From positions 10,706,205-10,770,204 of the forward strand of contig OX387184.1 of assembly GCA_947561395.2 (NCBI GenBank): 64,000 nucleotides of DNA. Direction: 5' to 3'. How positions within the stretch are numbered: the stretch's first letter is position 1; each line of letters opens with the position of its first letter. This document shows positions 1 through 12,900 of the stretch, one piece after another. Below the pieces are notes generated by a model. It ran no database searches. It was not told the DNA's origin and saw only the letters and a program-made list of their open reading frames with translations. Source of the DNA: Buxus sempervirens. Its lineage: Eukaryota; Streptophyta; Magnoliopsida; Buxales; Buxaceae. The translations under genes and the position numbers were made by a program.

Positions 1-480
1 AGTGGAATGTGCCAATATTTCTTTTTTCTTCTCTTCCACTCTGCTGAACATAATTTTATTCCAGCTTTTTACTTCTTACAACTAGTTATTAGTTTCATGA
101 AAAATTTTTAATTTAATTTCCTTTAATTGGTGGGAAGTTAAAACTTCAAAGTTCTATATGTAGAATTGGTGGATTTTCTAGGTCGAGTGATCAATATTTT
201 GGGATGGGATTTCTGTCTCCTTTTCCCTTCAATTTTTGTGTTTTCTTTTTCCTCCAATTGTTCTAGAATGAATTTTTAGCAATATTTCTTTTTTCTTCTC
301 TTCCACTTTGTCGAAACTTATTTTTTATTCCAGATTTTTATTTCTTGGGACTCGTTATTAGTTTCGTGGAAATTTTGTAATTTAATTTCTTTTAATTAAT
401 GGGAAGTTCAAACTTCAAAGTTCTATATGGAGCTTTGGCAGATTTTCTAGGTTCAGTGATCATTAATTTCCTATTGTTAG
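1..480. repeat. Tandem duplication, two ~200-bp copies 267 bp apart
   Basis: The stretch from about 14 to 215 recurs at about 281 to 470: both contain aatatttcttttttcttctc, then ttccagNtttttA, ttattagtttc, gggaagtt and cttcaaagttctatatg in the same order. Copies are about 85% alike by eye. It lies in the TOR intron before window exon 1. The 5' copy may begin outside the window. Confidence 0.8.
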
Positions 481-594
481 TGAAATAGGTTTTGGCCATT
501 AGTTTTTGATTTGGGGGATACTTACTTTTCACTTTGAAAACAAAATTATATGTCTTCATTCTTTATCTCTTTTGAATTTGCATTTTCATCTCAT

Positions 595-612
595 TCTCTC
601 TCTCTCTCTCTC
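595..612. repeat. (CT)n microsatellite
   Basis: About nine CT units in a pyrimidine-rich intron stretch. Confidence 0.85.
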
Positions 613-878
613 CCCTTTTTTTCTTTCTTTTCATGGTTCTGTTTATTTAGTTGGACACTGCTTTCTGTGTGACTAGTCTTCTCAAAATCAATTTATTTTG
701 TTTGTTTCTTTTTCATATTATTTGGTCATTATAAATGAGATTTATTGAAGTGAAGTTTATATAAGTTGAGTTTGAATCGATATTATATAGCAATTTCTTT
801 CAGAGTTTCAAATGAGGATGTTTAAATTTCCCCTCTGGCATTTTTATACCAGATATTTTTAGAACTAATTGTACTTAT

Positions 879-1000
879 TTTTGATGAATAATGAAAGCAT
901 ATATTAAGGATAAAAGAAGAAGTACAAGAACAGGGCAAAAATGCAGCAACACGTGCCTTTGACATTGCAAATAAAAGCACTGGTTCCTCCTCTACCCAAC
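879..1000 (-). mobile_element. Possible 5'-truncated LINE 3' end
   Basis: tttttgatgaataatgaaag at the left edge is the reverse complement of the 3' tail (ctttcattattcatcaaaaa) seen at the ends of LINE copies in this gene. The inner boundary is a guess and I find no target duplication. Confidence 0.4.
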
Positions 1001-2047
1001 CCGTTAAAGTTAATATATCCCTGACAGTTCATAACTAGCACGGTTGTGATCATCTTAACCATGACGGCACCTTTCTTTGCAAGCCTCTCAATGATCTAGC
1101 ACGATTTGCCATGTGCTGAAAAGTTTTGATATTTTACTAAGTGGATAAGGTGGAGCTTGCTATTTATGACAAAGTTTTATACTTTTATTCCACCTGAAAT
1201 TTAACCGGGTAAACTTGACAAAAGTTTGTCTGTAGGCCACCAAAACTTTGTTGGCATGGTGGAAAATTTCAGTAACATATGGATATTGATGGGAAAATGC
1301 GTTAAATTATTGGAAATTTTAAATATAACTTTTAGGGGATCAAATAGAAGTAAATACACTTAAACCCTCCCAAAAATCAAAAGAAATATGCATATCTTGT
1401 CTATTACACATATGTAATTAAGTATGCTGATTTATTGAGTGGAAGAAATTTAAAGGAATAATGCCTAAATGATTAAATTATAGTGTGAAATTCTATGAAG
1501 TTATAAATAAGAGTAAATTATAAGGAATAATGTCCAAAGATGACAAAATGGATGAATACAATCTATATAGGCAAATATGGCAAGATGCAATTAACATAAA
1601 TCAAAAAATTACGTAATGAAAATGAGAATCGATGTTGAACAACTCCATAAAACTATCTTCCACATTTACCTCTCCAAGCTTCTATGATATTTCAAATCCT
1701 CAACGAATGTGTATATGATTGTTCTATATTAACAAAGCAAGCATAATTGAGTACATTTTACCAAAATTGGGCAAACTTTACCTTCCAATTGTCCTTGGAA
1801 GGGTGATTTCAGGGGCATGCTGTGAAAATTCCCCGTGGCCCATGCTATTGAAATTCCAGTGGCATGAGGGACTAGGTTTGCACCCCCCATCCACCCACGC
1901 CCACCCCTTCCCCCTCCCCAAAAAAAAAAAACACAACAGATCGGGAAAAGGGAAAAAAAGGAAAGAAAAAATGTGCATCCAAGGAGGGTGTGGCGATATG
2001 TTGCCGGTATAGTGGGCAATGCTGTTGAAATTGTAACACTTGTATAT
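1001..2047. other. TOR intron, nothing recognised
   Basis: AT-rich intron with a C-rich run followed by poly-A (1879-1932). The open frames here on both strands are short, low in complexity and without a family signature. Confidence 0.6.
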
Positions 2048-2888
2048 TTTTTTGATGAATAATGAAGGTGAGTATATATATATTATGTGAAAAGAGTAAA
2101 GAGTATAAGATGTGGAGTATAGTGAATACAACCGTAACCCAAAATATCACTCTACAAAGATCTCACAACCCTCCAGTACACCAGAAAATCAAAAAATCAA
2201 AAACCTGTGGAACCACTATACATAACAAAACCATATGTAGCACCCCACCAAAACCTTCTAAATCCAAAACTGAACAAGCCATTCAACTTCAGACCTCCAT
2301 CATGTATCACTCCCGATCTCCAACTCTCCTATCTCACATTTGATAACATCCCTCTTGCCGTGCCGTCCTCCACACACAGAGACGAAAGATACCATTTTCT
2401 CCACTCCTTCACAATCTCTACTGGCCATAACCCTTGGAATTCTGGAAGAACCGTAGCCCACGATGCTACGGCAATCAACATGGAGTCGAAGACCTGATCC
2501 ACTGATAAACTAATATCCCTGAATATCCTCCTATTATGCTCCAACCAAATGAACCAAACCACTGCATGGAATAACATATCATACAATAGTTTGCCCCTCT
2601 TACCTAGGCCGATAATTCTCCATTGAGTAAACCATGCTTGAAAAGTATCTGGTAGCACCCAAGAGACTCCGATCATGTCAAACAACCGCCTCCAAATAAT
2701 GCCGGCGAAGCGACAGTGAAGGAACAGATGATCAATGGTCTCTCCATGATCCATGCACATGAAGCAAACATGTGGGGATAATGTAATCCCTTTCCATCTT
2801 CTTTGAATTAGATCCGTCGTGTTTATCCTGTATAAGATGGCAGTCCATAAAAAGGCCTTGATCTTAAGAGGGACCTTAGGCTTCTAGA
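2048..2888 (-). mobile_element. 5'-truncated LINE, 3' part of ORF2 (zf-RVT region)
   Basis: On the minus strand this reads [24 protein letters not shown], then a zinc-binding RVT-associated block (MCMDHGETIDHLFLHC) and WFIWLEHNRRIFRDISLS, ending in a short 3' UTR and a ttattcatcaaaaaaa tail at 2048-2060. It is the same subfamily as the 9770-16630 LINE (shared GVSWVLPxTxxAWFxQW and GLGKRGxLxYDxLFHAVV). It has no RNase H. The frame 2329-2760 is open for 143 codons, so it is young or lightly decayed. Confidence 0.88.
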
Positions 2889-3802
2889 GCCTATGTTGCA
2901 TGGACTCGGGTACGAGTGTCGGGTGTGGGTATGTGTCTAGGAGTCGGATTCACTTGACCCTCAAAACTTAGGATACGGGGACTCGGTTGAAAAGTGTCCA
3001 AAATTTGGATAAGGATAATGGGATTCGGCTGAAAGTCTCCAAGTAAATGTCAATAATGCCAATTATAAGCCTAACTTTCATATTTCTGTTTTTCCTTTTC
3101 TTTCCCCTATATTTTTCTTTTTAAGTCATTGCTTGCAATTTTTGAGTTTGAGCTAGCTTAGTGATTATTACAAGGATCATAATGGGTTCAATCCCCATAA
3201 AAGAGCCCATGTTCACCCCTACAAGTTTCTTGCCCAGAATAACAAACTAAACATTTTTTCTTTGCAATCTTTGAACTGTTCTTTGAATGTCCAACCCCAG
3301 CTTTTCTTCATTATGGCAGAACTCACAGAAAATGGAATAGGTTCCATAAGAAGGAGGGTCTTTCTTTCCTCCTGCCCTTTGAACTGATGAGAGAATCGGC
3401 AAGTGATTCTGGCATGACTCAAGGAATGAATATTTCCGGAAAAATGAGCCGGACCGTACTGCAAAGGAGCAATGAAATGCTCTGGATTTGGTCAAATTAT
3501 GGCATGATCCAAGAACCAATGAACACATCATTTATTCATGACCTAGAAACTGTGATGCCTAGACCATATCTAGAAAGACGTTAATATCTGCGCTTTCTCT
3601 ATAAGACTTGTATATAATAGTCCATTTTTATTACATCCTCCCATATTTCAGTTCAGTCTGCATGATATTATCTTTTTTCCATTTTCTATTGATTATGTCT
3701 GTGTGTGCATTTGCATTTAAAAACCTTTGTCAGTTGGTTTCTCACCTATTGCTAAGGATATGTTTTTTATGGGTTATTTGTTAACTGGCCTACATCTTCC
3801 AG
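2889..3802. other. TOR intron, unclassified repeat-like stretch
   Basis: 2896-3060 is rich in repeated ctcggGTacg/gtcgg words (cgggtacgagtgtcgggtg) unlike the surrounding AT-rich intron and may be an unnamed dispersed repeat. 3180-3600 has two short open frames with no recognised family. Ends at the exon 1 acceptor. Confidence 0.4.
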
Positions 3803-3962
3803 AAACACGGGTGAGTTCATGATGTCGAGGTATCGAGAAGTGGCAGATATTGTTCTCAGATACCTTGAGCACCGGGATCGTCTAGTTCGTCTCAGCATAA
3901 CATCACTGTTACCTCGTATTGCTCACTTCTTGCGTGATCGCTTTGTTACAAACTACCTAACG
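3803..3962 (+). CDS. TOR: TOR window exon 1
   Basis: 160 nt, residues 1-53 of the stretch ([16 protein letters not shown]... to ...FVTNYLT). The acceptor is tcttccag; the first base completes a codon begun in an exon upstream of the window. Donor GTTTGT. HEAT-repeat region. The ATG ATG at 3819 is internal, not the start: the upstream codons read as TOR and plant TOR has about 280 residues before this point. Confidence 0.95.
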
Positions 3963-6900
3963 GTTTGTAGACAAAATTTTTATTTATGAGGCAGTTTTTC
4001 TGTTTTAGTTGTACCACACCTTTAATCTTGATCTTGAGCTTATGAAAATATCAATTATGCAGATATGCATGGATCATATTCTTGCTGTTTTAAGAATACC
4101 AGCTGAACGTGCCAGTGGGTTCATTGCTCTTGGAGAGATGGCTGGTGCTTTGGATGGAGAACTTATCAATTATTTGCCGACAATCACCTCTCTCTTGCGA
4201 GATGCAGTATGTCATTTGGGCTGTGAGCTTACTTTGGATCTTCTTGCTTTTTGTTTCCATAATGTATCTTTTAAAGTTTTGTGATTTTATTCCTTTATGA
4301 ATTTTCATTTGATAATAATTGAGAAATATGTCCTGACTACAATTTGGTTCATAGATTTCACCTAGAAGAGGTAGACCTTCGCTTGAGGCATTGGCTTGTG
4401 TGGGTAGCTTTGCAAAAGCCATGGGCCCTTCTATGGAACCCCATGTTTGTGGTCTTTTGGATGCTATGTTTTCTGCTGGTCTTTCTTCAACACTTGTAGA
4501 AGCCCTTGAGCAAATAACCTCCAGGTACAGTGGTGTAATAAAAAAACTTCTGCTGTCAGCTTGGTTTTGGAGTTCATTCCTATGAATTAAAGTAATCTTC
4601 TAATTTTATTTTTGTGATTTTTCAGTATTCCATCTTTATTACCCACTATTCAGAAACGATTGTTTGAGTGCATTTCTATGGTTCTTTCAAGAGCTGTACA
4701 TCCTCCTAGTAGGCCAGGTGCTATGGTGGTTCGTGGAAATATGATGAACAATCCTCCACAAGTTTCAGAAGTTAGTGGTTCTGCTCTTGTGCAACTCGCC
4801 TTGCAGACTCTTGCGCGTTTTAATTTCAAGGTTCGATTAATTCTCTTCATGAACTGTCTATTTGACTGCTTATTTATTGCGTCTGGTTTCATTGTGAACT
4901 GATTTCTGGTATAGGGTCTTGAACTTCTCGAGTTTGCCAGAGACTCTGTTGTTATATATTTGGAAGATGAGGATGGTGCTACGCGAAAAGATGCCGCCTT
5001 GTGTTGTTGCAGATTAGTTGCAAATTCTTTTTCTAGCACAGCAGGGTCACAATATGGTTCTAGTAGGTCCAACCGACCTGTTAGTGGAAAGCGACAACGA
5101 CTGGTTGAACAGGTTTGTATCTGGTCAACTATTTATGTTTATAATTATCATCATGTGATTTGTTATTCCTTCTCTTATTTAACATTTAAAATTCATACCT
5201 TTTTATGACTTCTCTTTTATTCAAGTGTTTTATGTAGTTAATGCAAATATTTGTTCTTCTTCTTCTCAGAGCTATGTAATGTTTCGTTTTTTTCGACTTG
5301 ACTTTCTTGAGTTCTGTTGTTTCTTCATTTTTGGACCATGAAGATGGGTGAACTCTGGTTGACCCAATGGTTGTGATAGACATTCAGTACCTACCTTTTT
5401 AGTAATGAGTTGGCAACAGCCATCTCAGATGGAAACTGCCTTAACTAGACTAACATGATTGGCCTTTGTATCATTTTTCCTTTTGAATAAGTTCGTATTA
5501 AGTTTTAACCACTGTGCCAACAAATGGTTAAACCCACATGGCATCTCTAGCCCATTAAATGGACAAAAAGAAAAATAAAAAGCTTTTGCATATAATCAGA
5601 TAGACTGCAAAACAGTAAGCCAATGTCTTTCAATGTGGAATGAAAGATCAAGCTCTCAATTTTATATGAACAAAAGAGGGGTACTTAGAAGATGAACTAG
5701 TCAAAGATGTCTTTGGAAGAGTAGATGAGAAGCTGGTGGACATCTCCTCCAGGTTGAAAGCGTTGGAACAGCTTGAAGAGGAAGGGAATATGGTCTTTCA
5801 AGATTGGGTGGAGAAACAAAGATTGAAGTTGGACTGTAAGAAAATGGTTGCTTTAATGGAGATTTCTTGGAGGCAGAAGTCTAGAGCTCTATGGTTAAGG
5901 TTGGGGGATAAAAATACTAGGTTTTTTCACAAGGCAGCCCAAGCAAGGGGGAGAAGTAACCTGATCGATCATCTAGAAGTTGGTGGCACCATGCTCCTTG
6001 ATGAAAAGCAGATCAAGAACGCGTCAGTGGAGTTCTTTTCTCATCTATTTGAAGAGAAAGAAAGTGTTGGACCCCTCCTAGATGGCTTGGAGTTTAAATC
6101 CTTGTCAGATGATCAGAGGGATATATTGGAAAATCAAGTCTTGGAAGCGGAAGTATTAGAGACGTTAAAAGGCATGGATGGTGACAAAGCTCCCGGTCCA
6201 GATGGGTTTACTATTGCTTTCTTCAACAAATGTTGGAGCACTATTCGTGTTGAGTTTATGGATGCTGTCCAAGAGTTTTTTGAATTAGCTAGATTTGAAA
6301 AAAGTCTGAATGCAACATTCATATCTCTCATTCCTAAAAAAGAAGGGGCATTATCATTGAAAGATTATTGCCTGATCAACCTAGTAAGTGGTATCTACAA
6401 GATCTTTGCTAAGTTGTTGGCTAACCGGCTTCGTAAGGTCCTTCCAAGCATTATTTCTCAAACCCAACAAGCATTTGTGGGAGGTAGACAAATCTCGGAT
6501 GCAATCATGATAGCTAGTGAGTGTATAGATGTTATTCAGAGGAGCGGAGAGTAGAAAGTACTGTGCAAACTGGACATTGAAAAGGCCTATGATCATGTAA
6601 ATTGGAAATTTTTATGGTATCTCCTAAGGCGTATGGGGTTTGGGGCCAAATGTTGCAGATGGATGTCCCTCTGTGTATCTTCAGCGTCTTTCTCGATTCT
6701 CATTAATGGTGCTGCAGCGGGTTTCTTTGGCTCCTCTCGAGGGTTGAGGCAAGGTGATCCCCTCTCCCCCTTGTTGTTTATCATTGTCATGGAGGCATTG
6801 AGCAAGTTTATCGAAAGAGCAGAGTCGATATGGAGATGGTCGCCTATCTATATCTCATCTTCTTTTCGCGGACGATGCAATGATTTTCTGCAAAGCCCAA

Positions 6901-9900
6901 TCAGCTCAAGTGCTGAATGTTAGAGTTTTACTCTTATGTTTCGAAGCTACATTAGGTTTGAAGGTAAATTTGCAAAAAAGTGAGATGTTCACTGTGGGGA
7001 GTGGCATGGAAGCAAATGAGCTATGCTGTTTGTTGGGTTGCCGTGAAGGTTCTCTACCTACTTCTTATCTTGGAATACCAATTGAGGCGCCTTATAAATC
7101 AAAAGTGGTGTGGGAGCCAGTGATTTCCCGAATGCAAAGGAAACTAGCATCTTGGAAAAGTAACTTCTTATCAAAAGGTGGGAAGATAACTCTTATTCAA
7201 AACTCTTTGGGAAATCTCCTGACTTATTTGTTTTCTTCTTTGGTTTGCCTGGCATCAATAGTGGGTAGCCTTGAAAGAATCCAAAGAAACTTTCTTTGGA
7301 AGGGCTGGGATGAAGCAAACAAGTATCATCTAGTGAGTTGGGAGGAGGTGTGTAGAGATAAAAAAGGAGGATTGGGTATCAGAAGGTTGCGACTCTTTAA
7401 TGAGTCCCTTTTATCCAAATGGAGTTGGAGGTTCGGGAAAGATCCTACGAGTCTGTGGAGGAAGCTGATTACAATCAAGTACAATTATAACCCCAATGAT
7501 TGGCTGCCAAGTCGTGTGAATGGCTGTATTGGATGTAGCCTTTGGAGGCCTATTAGTAAATTTTCCTCACACCTTACCTCTACTTTGAGTTATGAGTTGG
7601 GGAAAGGAGATAGAATAAGATTTTGGGAAGATATATGGTGTGGGGAAGAGCCACTAAAAGCCAGATTTCTAAATCTCTTCAGCATTACTATTTCTTCGCA
7701 AATGTATATTGCTGAGCTATGTTCCTATGATGGGAGTGGATGGAATTGAAATCTTAATTTCAGAAGGAACCTGTTTGATTGGGAAATTGACTCTCTTGCT
7801 CAACTGTTAGCAAGCATTCATGGCCATCAGCTGAACTCAAATCAAGATGAAATGAAATGGGTGGGGAACAGATCAGGTGAGTTTACTGTAAAAGGGTTCT
7901 ACAATCATCTAGCCAAGAAGGACATCGGATTTATGCTCTCAGATATGCTATGGCAGCCTAATCTTCCATCCAAAATTGGGTTCTTTATATGGACAACAGC
8001 ATTGGGGAGAGTATTGACATTAGATAACCTCATGAAAAGAGGGTGGCATATCCTAAACAGATGTGTATTGTGCAAATCTGATTTGGAATCTGTAAACCAT
8101 TTGTTTGTTCACTGTAAGGTTGCACATGATCTGTGGTCTATTATCCTACAAAGATTTGGCAAATTATGGGTGTAGCCTAGAGATTTTATTCAAGTGCTGC
8201 AGTCATGGGGTTATAGCAAAAGTGTTCTGAGGTACGATGTATTGTGGAATTTGGCACTGGCGGCTATCCTTTGGGCACTATGGAAAGAGAGGAACAAGAG
8301 AATTTTCGAAGATTCATCTAGTCCGTTTTGGGGTTTATTAGAATCATCTCTCAACTTCCTATTGTATTGGGCATCGAGTTATGAATCTTGTAAAGGGATG
8401 ATTCGTCATGAGTTTTTTGAGTGTGGGAACTTTTGTGATTTGTAGTATGGAGCATGTACACCGATCGTGTACTGTTCAGTCTCTGTACTCATTGCTTTTT
8501 TAAGCCTTAATATAATCCTTTTTATTACCGATCAAAAAAAAAAAATTTTAGCTGGTAGTCTTCAACCAATGTGTTGAAATGGCTTAATTTGGAGCCAACC
8601 CAGTTTTTGAAAATTTAAAAATTCCAACTTGGACCAATCCACTTGTCTAGAATTTCGAACCTAATCCATAGAAATGTGGTGGGTTTTCATGGATTGATGG
8701 TCCAGGTAAAAGGTTTTCAGTTCTAGTCAGCTGGATCTTTCATGGTCTAGCCAACCATAGATCTTTCTTTTGGCATGATACGGGACAAATCTTAAGTGTC
8801 CCATTGGCTTCTTTTGAAGCAAGGTAATGCCAATTGCTTAATTCAAGGACTGTCCTGTTATGTGAGTGCATCTTAAAGTTTACCTGTTGCTTGGGCTGCA
8901 AAAACCACTAGTAATTAGATCAAATCCCAAACAAGAAGCGTGGATCTGTCAAACTTTGGCTAATTGAGGAACTTCCACTTGCATAAACTTAGGTGTCGTT
9001 TGGAGTTTATTTTGGGAACTCATTCTGTGGCTTGGAATGAGTTCCAAGGGTTAGAATGAGTTTGATGGGTTAAACGGGTGTTTGGCTCCATTTGAGGAAT
9101 GAGGTTTACAAAAGTGCAGTGGCATACTTGTAATATCTGTAAATTATGAAGGATATACTCGAAACTTGTTTTAAAGACTCATTTATATGACAAGGACAGA
9201 CTCACCATTTTTATGAAAACTTCTATTAAGTTATAACGATGTCAAACTTGTAATATCTATAAGCTCTACAAGAATCAATCGTCCTACAAACCTAACCTTT
9301 CTTCAACTTCTGCAAACTCATTCCCAATCCAGAATGAATGCCCAACGAGGCCTTATTTTTCTTACTCGCATCACCATGTTTGGTATTTTTTTAACATGCA
9401 TACCCCATGTCATGTTATTCTCTTTTAAATTTTTTTTCTCTTATTTGGGTTGTATTTGTACATACAGAAATAGAAAATACATTTGTACATACATTCATGA
9501 ATAGATAATTCAGGTATGTTTTGTTTTCATCTGGCTTTTTTTTTAATCTCTTTTCACTTGAATCATCATATACTTTCTTACAAGAGCCATCTTTATTAGT
9601 TGAAATTATTTAAGAATGTAAAATGAAGACCTGCAGGCATAACTATTCAAAGGTTCAAGATGGTGCAAACTTATGTGGAGATTAGAGAACCCTAAAAATT
9701 TATGTAATTGCCTACTTAATTTGCTGCAAACTTACGAAGAGGTGTTCCACTCGTTACCTAGAGTCGACCAAGCGAGGAGGACGACGAAGTGCTATTTAGG
9801 GAAGGCGTGCTCCTCACGGTAATCTGAGAATGGTGGCTTCTCTAGGAAGAGATGTCTCTGATGAGTCCGGTGCTGACGAGGAAGGCGACGGAGGTTCTTC

Positions 9901-12900
9901 TGAGAATTTCCCTGCGACGGGGGTGGAGCCTGCATTTCATTCTCAGGCCATCGCGAGGGGAAGATCGCGAAGAACGATGAGGGATGTAAAGATTTCCAAC
10001 AAGATTTTTGTTTTTGCGTTTGCGAATATTTCAAATCGACTGGCATTGAAAATCTCTGAAAGGAGTAGATGGTTTTCGTAGAGCATTATATTGAGTACTG
10101 AAGGTGTGAAATGGCTATGCTCAAAGTATCAGGGGCTGCGTGGAAGAGAGAAGAGTGGATTGTTGGGGTCGTTTCGTGAAGGAAGCTTATCGTTCATATT
10201 GGAGCTTAGGGCGAATGCCAGGGGAAAGTATGTTCAGCTATCGGCATTGTCTAGAGCCAGAAGGAATGCTCTTTTGGTATTTCCTAAAGAAAATGAGTTA
10301 GCAGGATGGGAATACACTCTTTGGGGATGTGGTTTGTTTCAATCGCATGAGAGTCCTCTGCTCACGGAATGTATCAAAAATCATGGTTCAATGGTAATCA
10401 TACTACTTGTTTATCCCATGATGTGGGTGAGCCTCCAATGGTACATATTCGACAAGGTGATTTTCAAGATAGCAGTAGATGGAAATACCCAGTACTCTGT
10501 TCTTCTTCTGTTGAAGTGCCCAATTGGGAGAAGGTATTGATGGATGTTGGGAAGAAGGAGGGCATAGCGATGCGTTTTATTCTGATATAATCTCACACTG
10601 TGATATTATGTCCGGAGTCTACAAAGGAGGCTGAGGTTCTGATGAAGACGAAGGTATATCTGGCATGTGGAATGAAAATTCAATTTTCTCAATGGGAGGC
10701 AAGAATAGGTAGTGGGGGAGATATAGGAAGTGTTGGTGGAACATGGGTTATGCTGTTGGGAATTCCAGTCCACTTATGGGCTGATCCATCAGTGAAGGCA
10801 ATTGGTTAAGCTTGCGGAGGTTTTGGGCAGTTGGGGTTGTTTCGGTCTTCTGGGAAATTTATAGGAGGCTTCTCGATCAAGGTTCAGGAGGAAGTTCATA
10901 AGAAGATTCCTCGATTGGTCAATATTTGGGATGGAAACGTCAAGGTCGGGATTATGGTGCATATATTAAGTGAAGGGAGACCTTTATCCTTATCGCAGGC
11001 GGATTTCGGAGCTAATATCTCAGGAAGAGGTTGTACCTCCAAGAGCAGTTATAAAGATGTAGTGGCTGCTGAAATTCCAGGTAGGGCCTGTGACAGGGAA
11101 AAGAGGTGTTTGGGTTCAAACTCTATTTTGAATTTTGGTGTAGCCAAGCAAGATCAGAATGGTAGTAGTTGGAGTGGGCATGACCATGGAGTAAGTGGGG
11201 TTGAGATGAGAAAGTCTGGGTCTGTCAGGTCCAATGGGCTTAGTAGACGAGGGTGCGAGTTGGGCCATTCCAATGGGGTTTCAAGAGATGTTGAAGGGGT
11301 TCGTGTCCAAGATGGGCCAGGGCTTTTGGGCCCTAGACCAAGGCGTTCCTCGATCAGCAATCACGGAGAGCTCATTCGTAGCTCTCCGTCCATGGATGAA
11401 GACAGATGTAGCGGAAGTCTTCGTCACTATGAGGTGGGGGATAAGCGAAGGACAAGAGCATCGGAAGATGCCGTCGATTGCTTTCAGACGGAGTCCGATG
11501 GGGTATGCGTCATCAAAGGCAAAGCTAAGGTCGATCAGAATGTTCTTGCGACGGAAACGGAAGTGGTAGAGCCTACGACTTCATCGGTAAGGGAGGTGAG
11601 CAAGACGTGTCCAATACAGTGCGAAGGTGGCTTTGCTTAGGAGAATTGGAAGGCTCAGATTGAGCAATGGGTCGAGGAAATCATGGTGAAATTTATTCAT
11701 AGCTCGTCTCATCCACGACACAATAAAAGCAAGGTACCGCAAACAGATTCTATACCTTCTCCTGATCACTCTCCAAGGCATAAGAAATCAGTAGGTGGGA
11801 GTATAGCAGGCGGTAGAGATTGTAATCGGGACGTGTTGGGTGGCAAAGGTTCTGGTGAGGGGAAACAAGAAGGTATCGGCGAAGCTACTTTCCAAAAAGT
11901 TTACTACAGGAGATCGAAGATGCGTAGGAAGGATCTTGATTCATCATCTTTGGAAAAGAGCAACCGGTGTAAGTCTTGGGCAGAGGCGGAGGTCTCAAGA
12001 GGTATTCCAGAGGCTTTCATTGCATCCCTATCTTCAAACCCCCTTCTCGAGTCTCCTATTGATTTGTCTCGGTCTGTGCCGCACTATCCTTGTGTTTCGG
12101 TCAGATCTTTTGATGGCTCTGAAATAGGTATGGTTCCTCTCGGCTGTCCTTCTTGGAATGAACATTTAGTATCTCCCCTTCCAAATGCTGTTCTTACCAG
12201 GTGCTGCAGCAACTTGAATGAAAATGCTGAAATGCCATAGCTATTGGGTGATGAAGAGGAGAGTTTAGGGGCTGTTAAGGCCCAGCCTAATGGGGGGGGG
12301 GGGGGGGGGGGGGGGGGGGGAGGGGGGGAGGAATGAAAGTGTGGGCGAAGACTCGAATATTTTGTGGAATAGGGTGAGATCTTTCTCTGAGATGGTCCTA
12401 GAGGAGGTTGTTCCTCTGAGTGGGGAACCTATGCCCATTATTAAGGCGGTGGAAGAGTTCAAAGGTAAGATGGGGGATAGGGGCTTGTCTAGTGACCCAT
12501 GAAGATGCTGTGTTGGAACATTAGGGGTTTGGGGGGAAGTGACAAGAAATGGGTGGTAAGGGAGATGTGTAACATTAGGAAGCCGGATTTGGTTGTCTTA
12601 GTCGAATCTAAGCTTCTAGAGGTTGATCAGAGAGTGGTTAGAGGTCAGTGGAGTTTAGGAGGTGTGGAGTGGGCGTTCTTACCTTCAGCAGGCAGATCTG
12701 GGGGGATTGTAGTCTTGTGGGATTCATTGTGTCTTAGTAAGCTTGATATTCAGTTGGGTGTCTTTTCGGTCACTATTTGGTTTGAGTCGTTAAGTGACAA
12801 CTTCAAGTGGACATTAACTGCGGTTTATGGTCCCTGTTGGGCTAGGGGTAGGGAATTGTTTTGGCAGGAGTTGGATGATTGGAACCCTAGGGGAGCCACA

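Noticed and set aside
3219-3584. Overlapping short open frames before exon 1 as a host exon
   Set aside because: No TOR or other family match, no splice sites that keep a frame into exon 1, and both strands are open at similar length.
3819-3824. ATG ATG in window exon 1 as the TOR start codon
   Set aside because: The upstream in-frame codons (NTGEF) are TOR sequence behind a good acceptor, and plant TOR has about 280 more residues N-terminal to this point.
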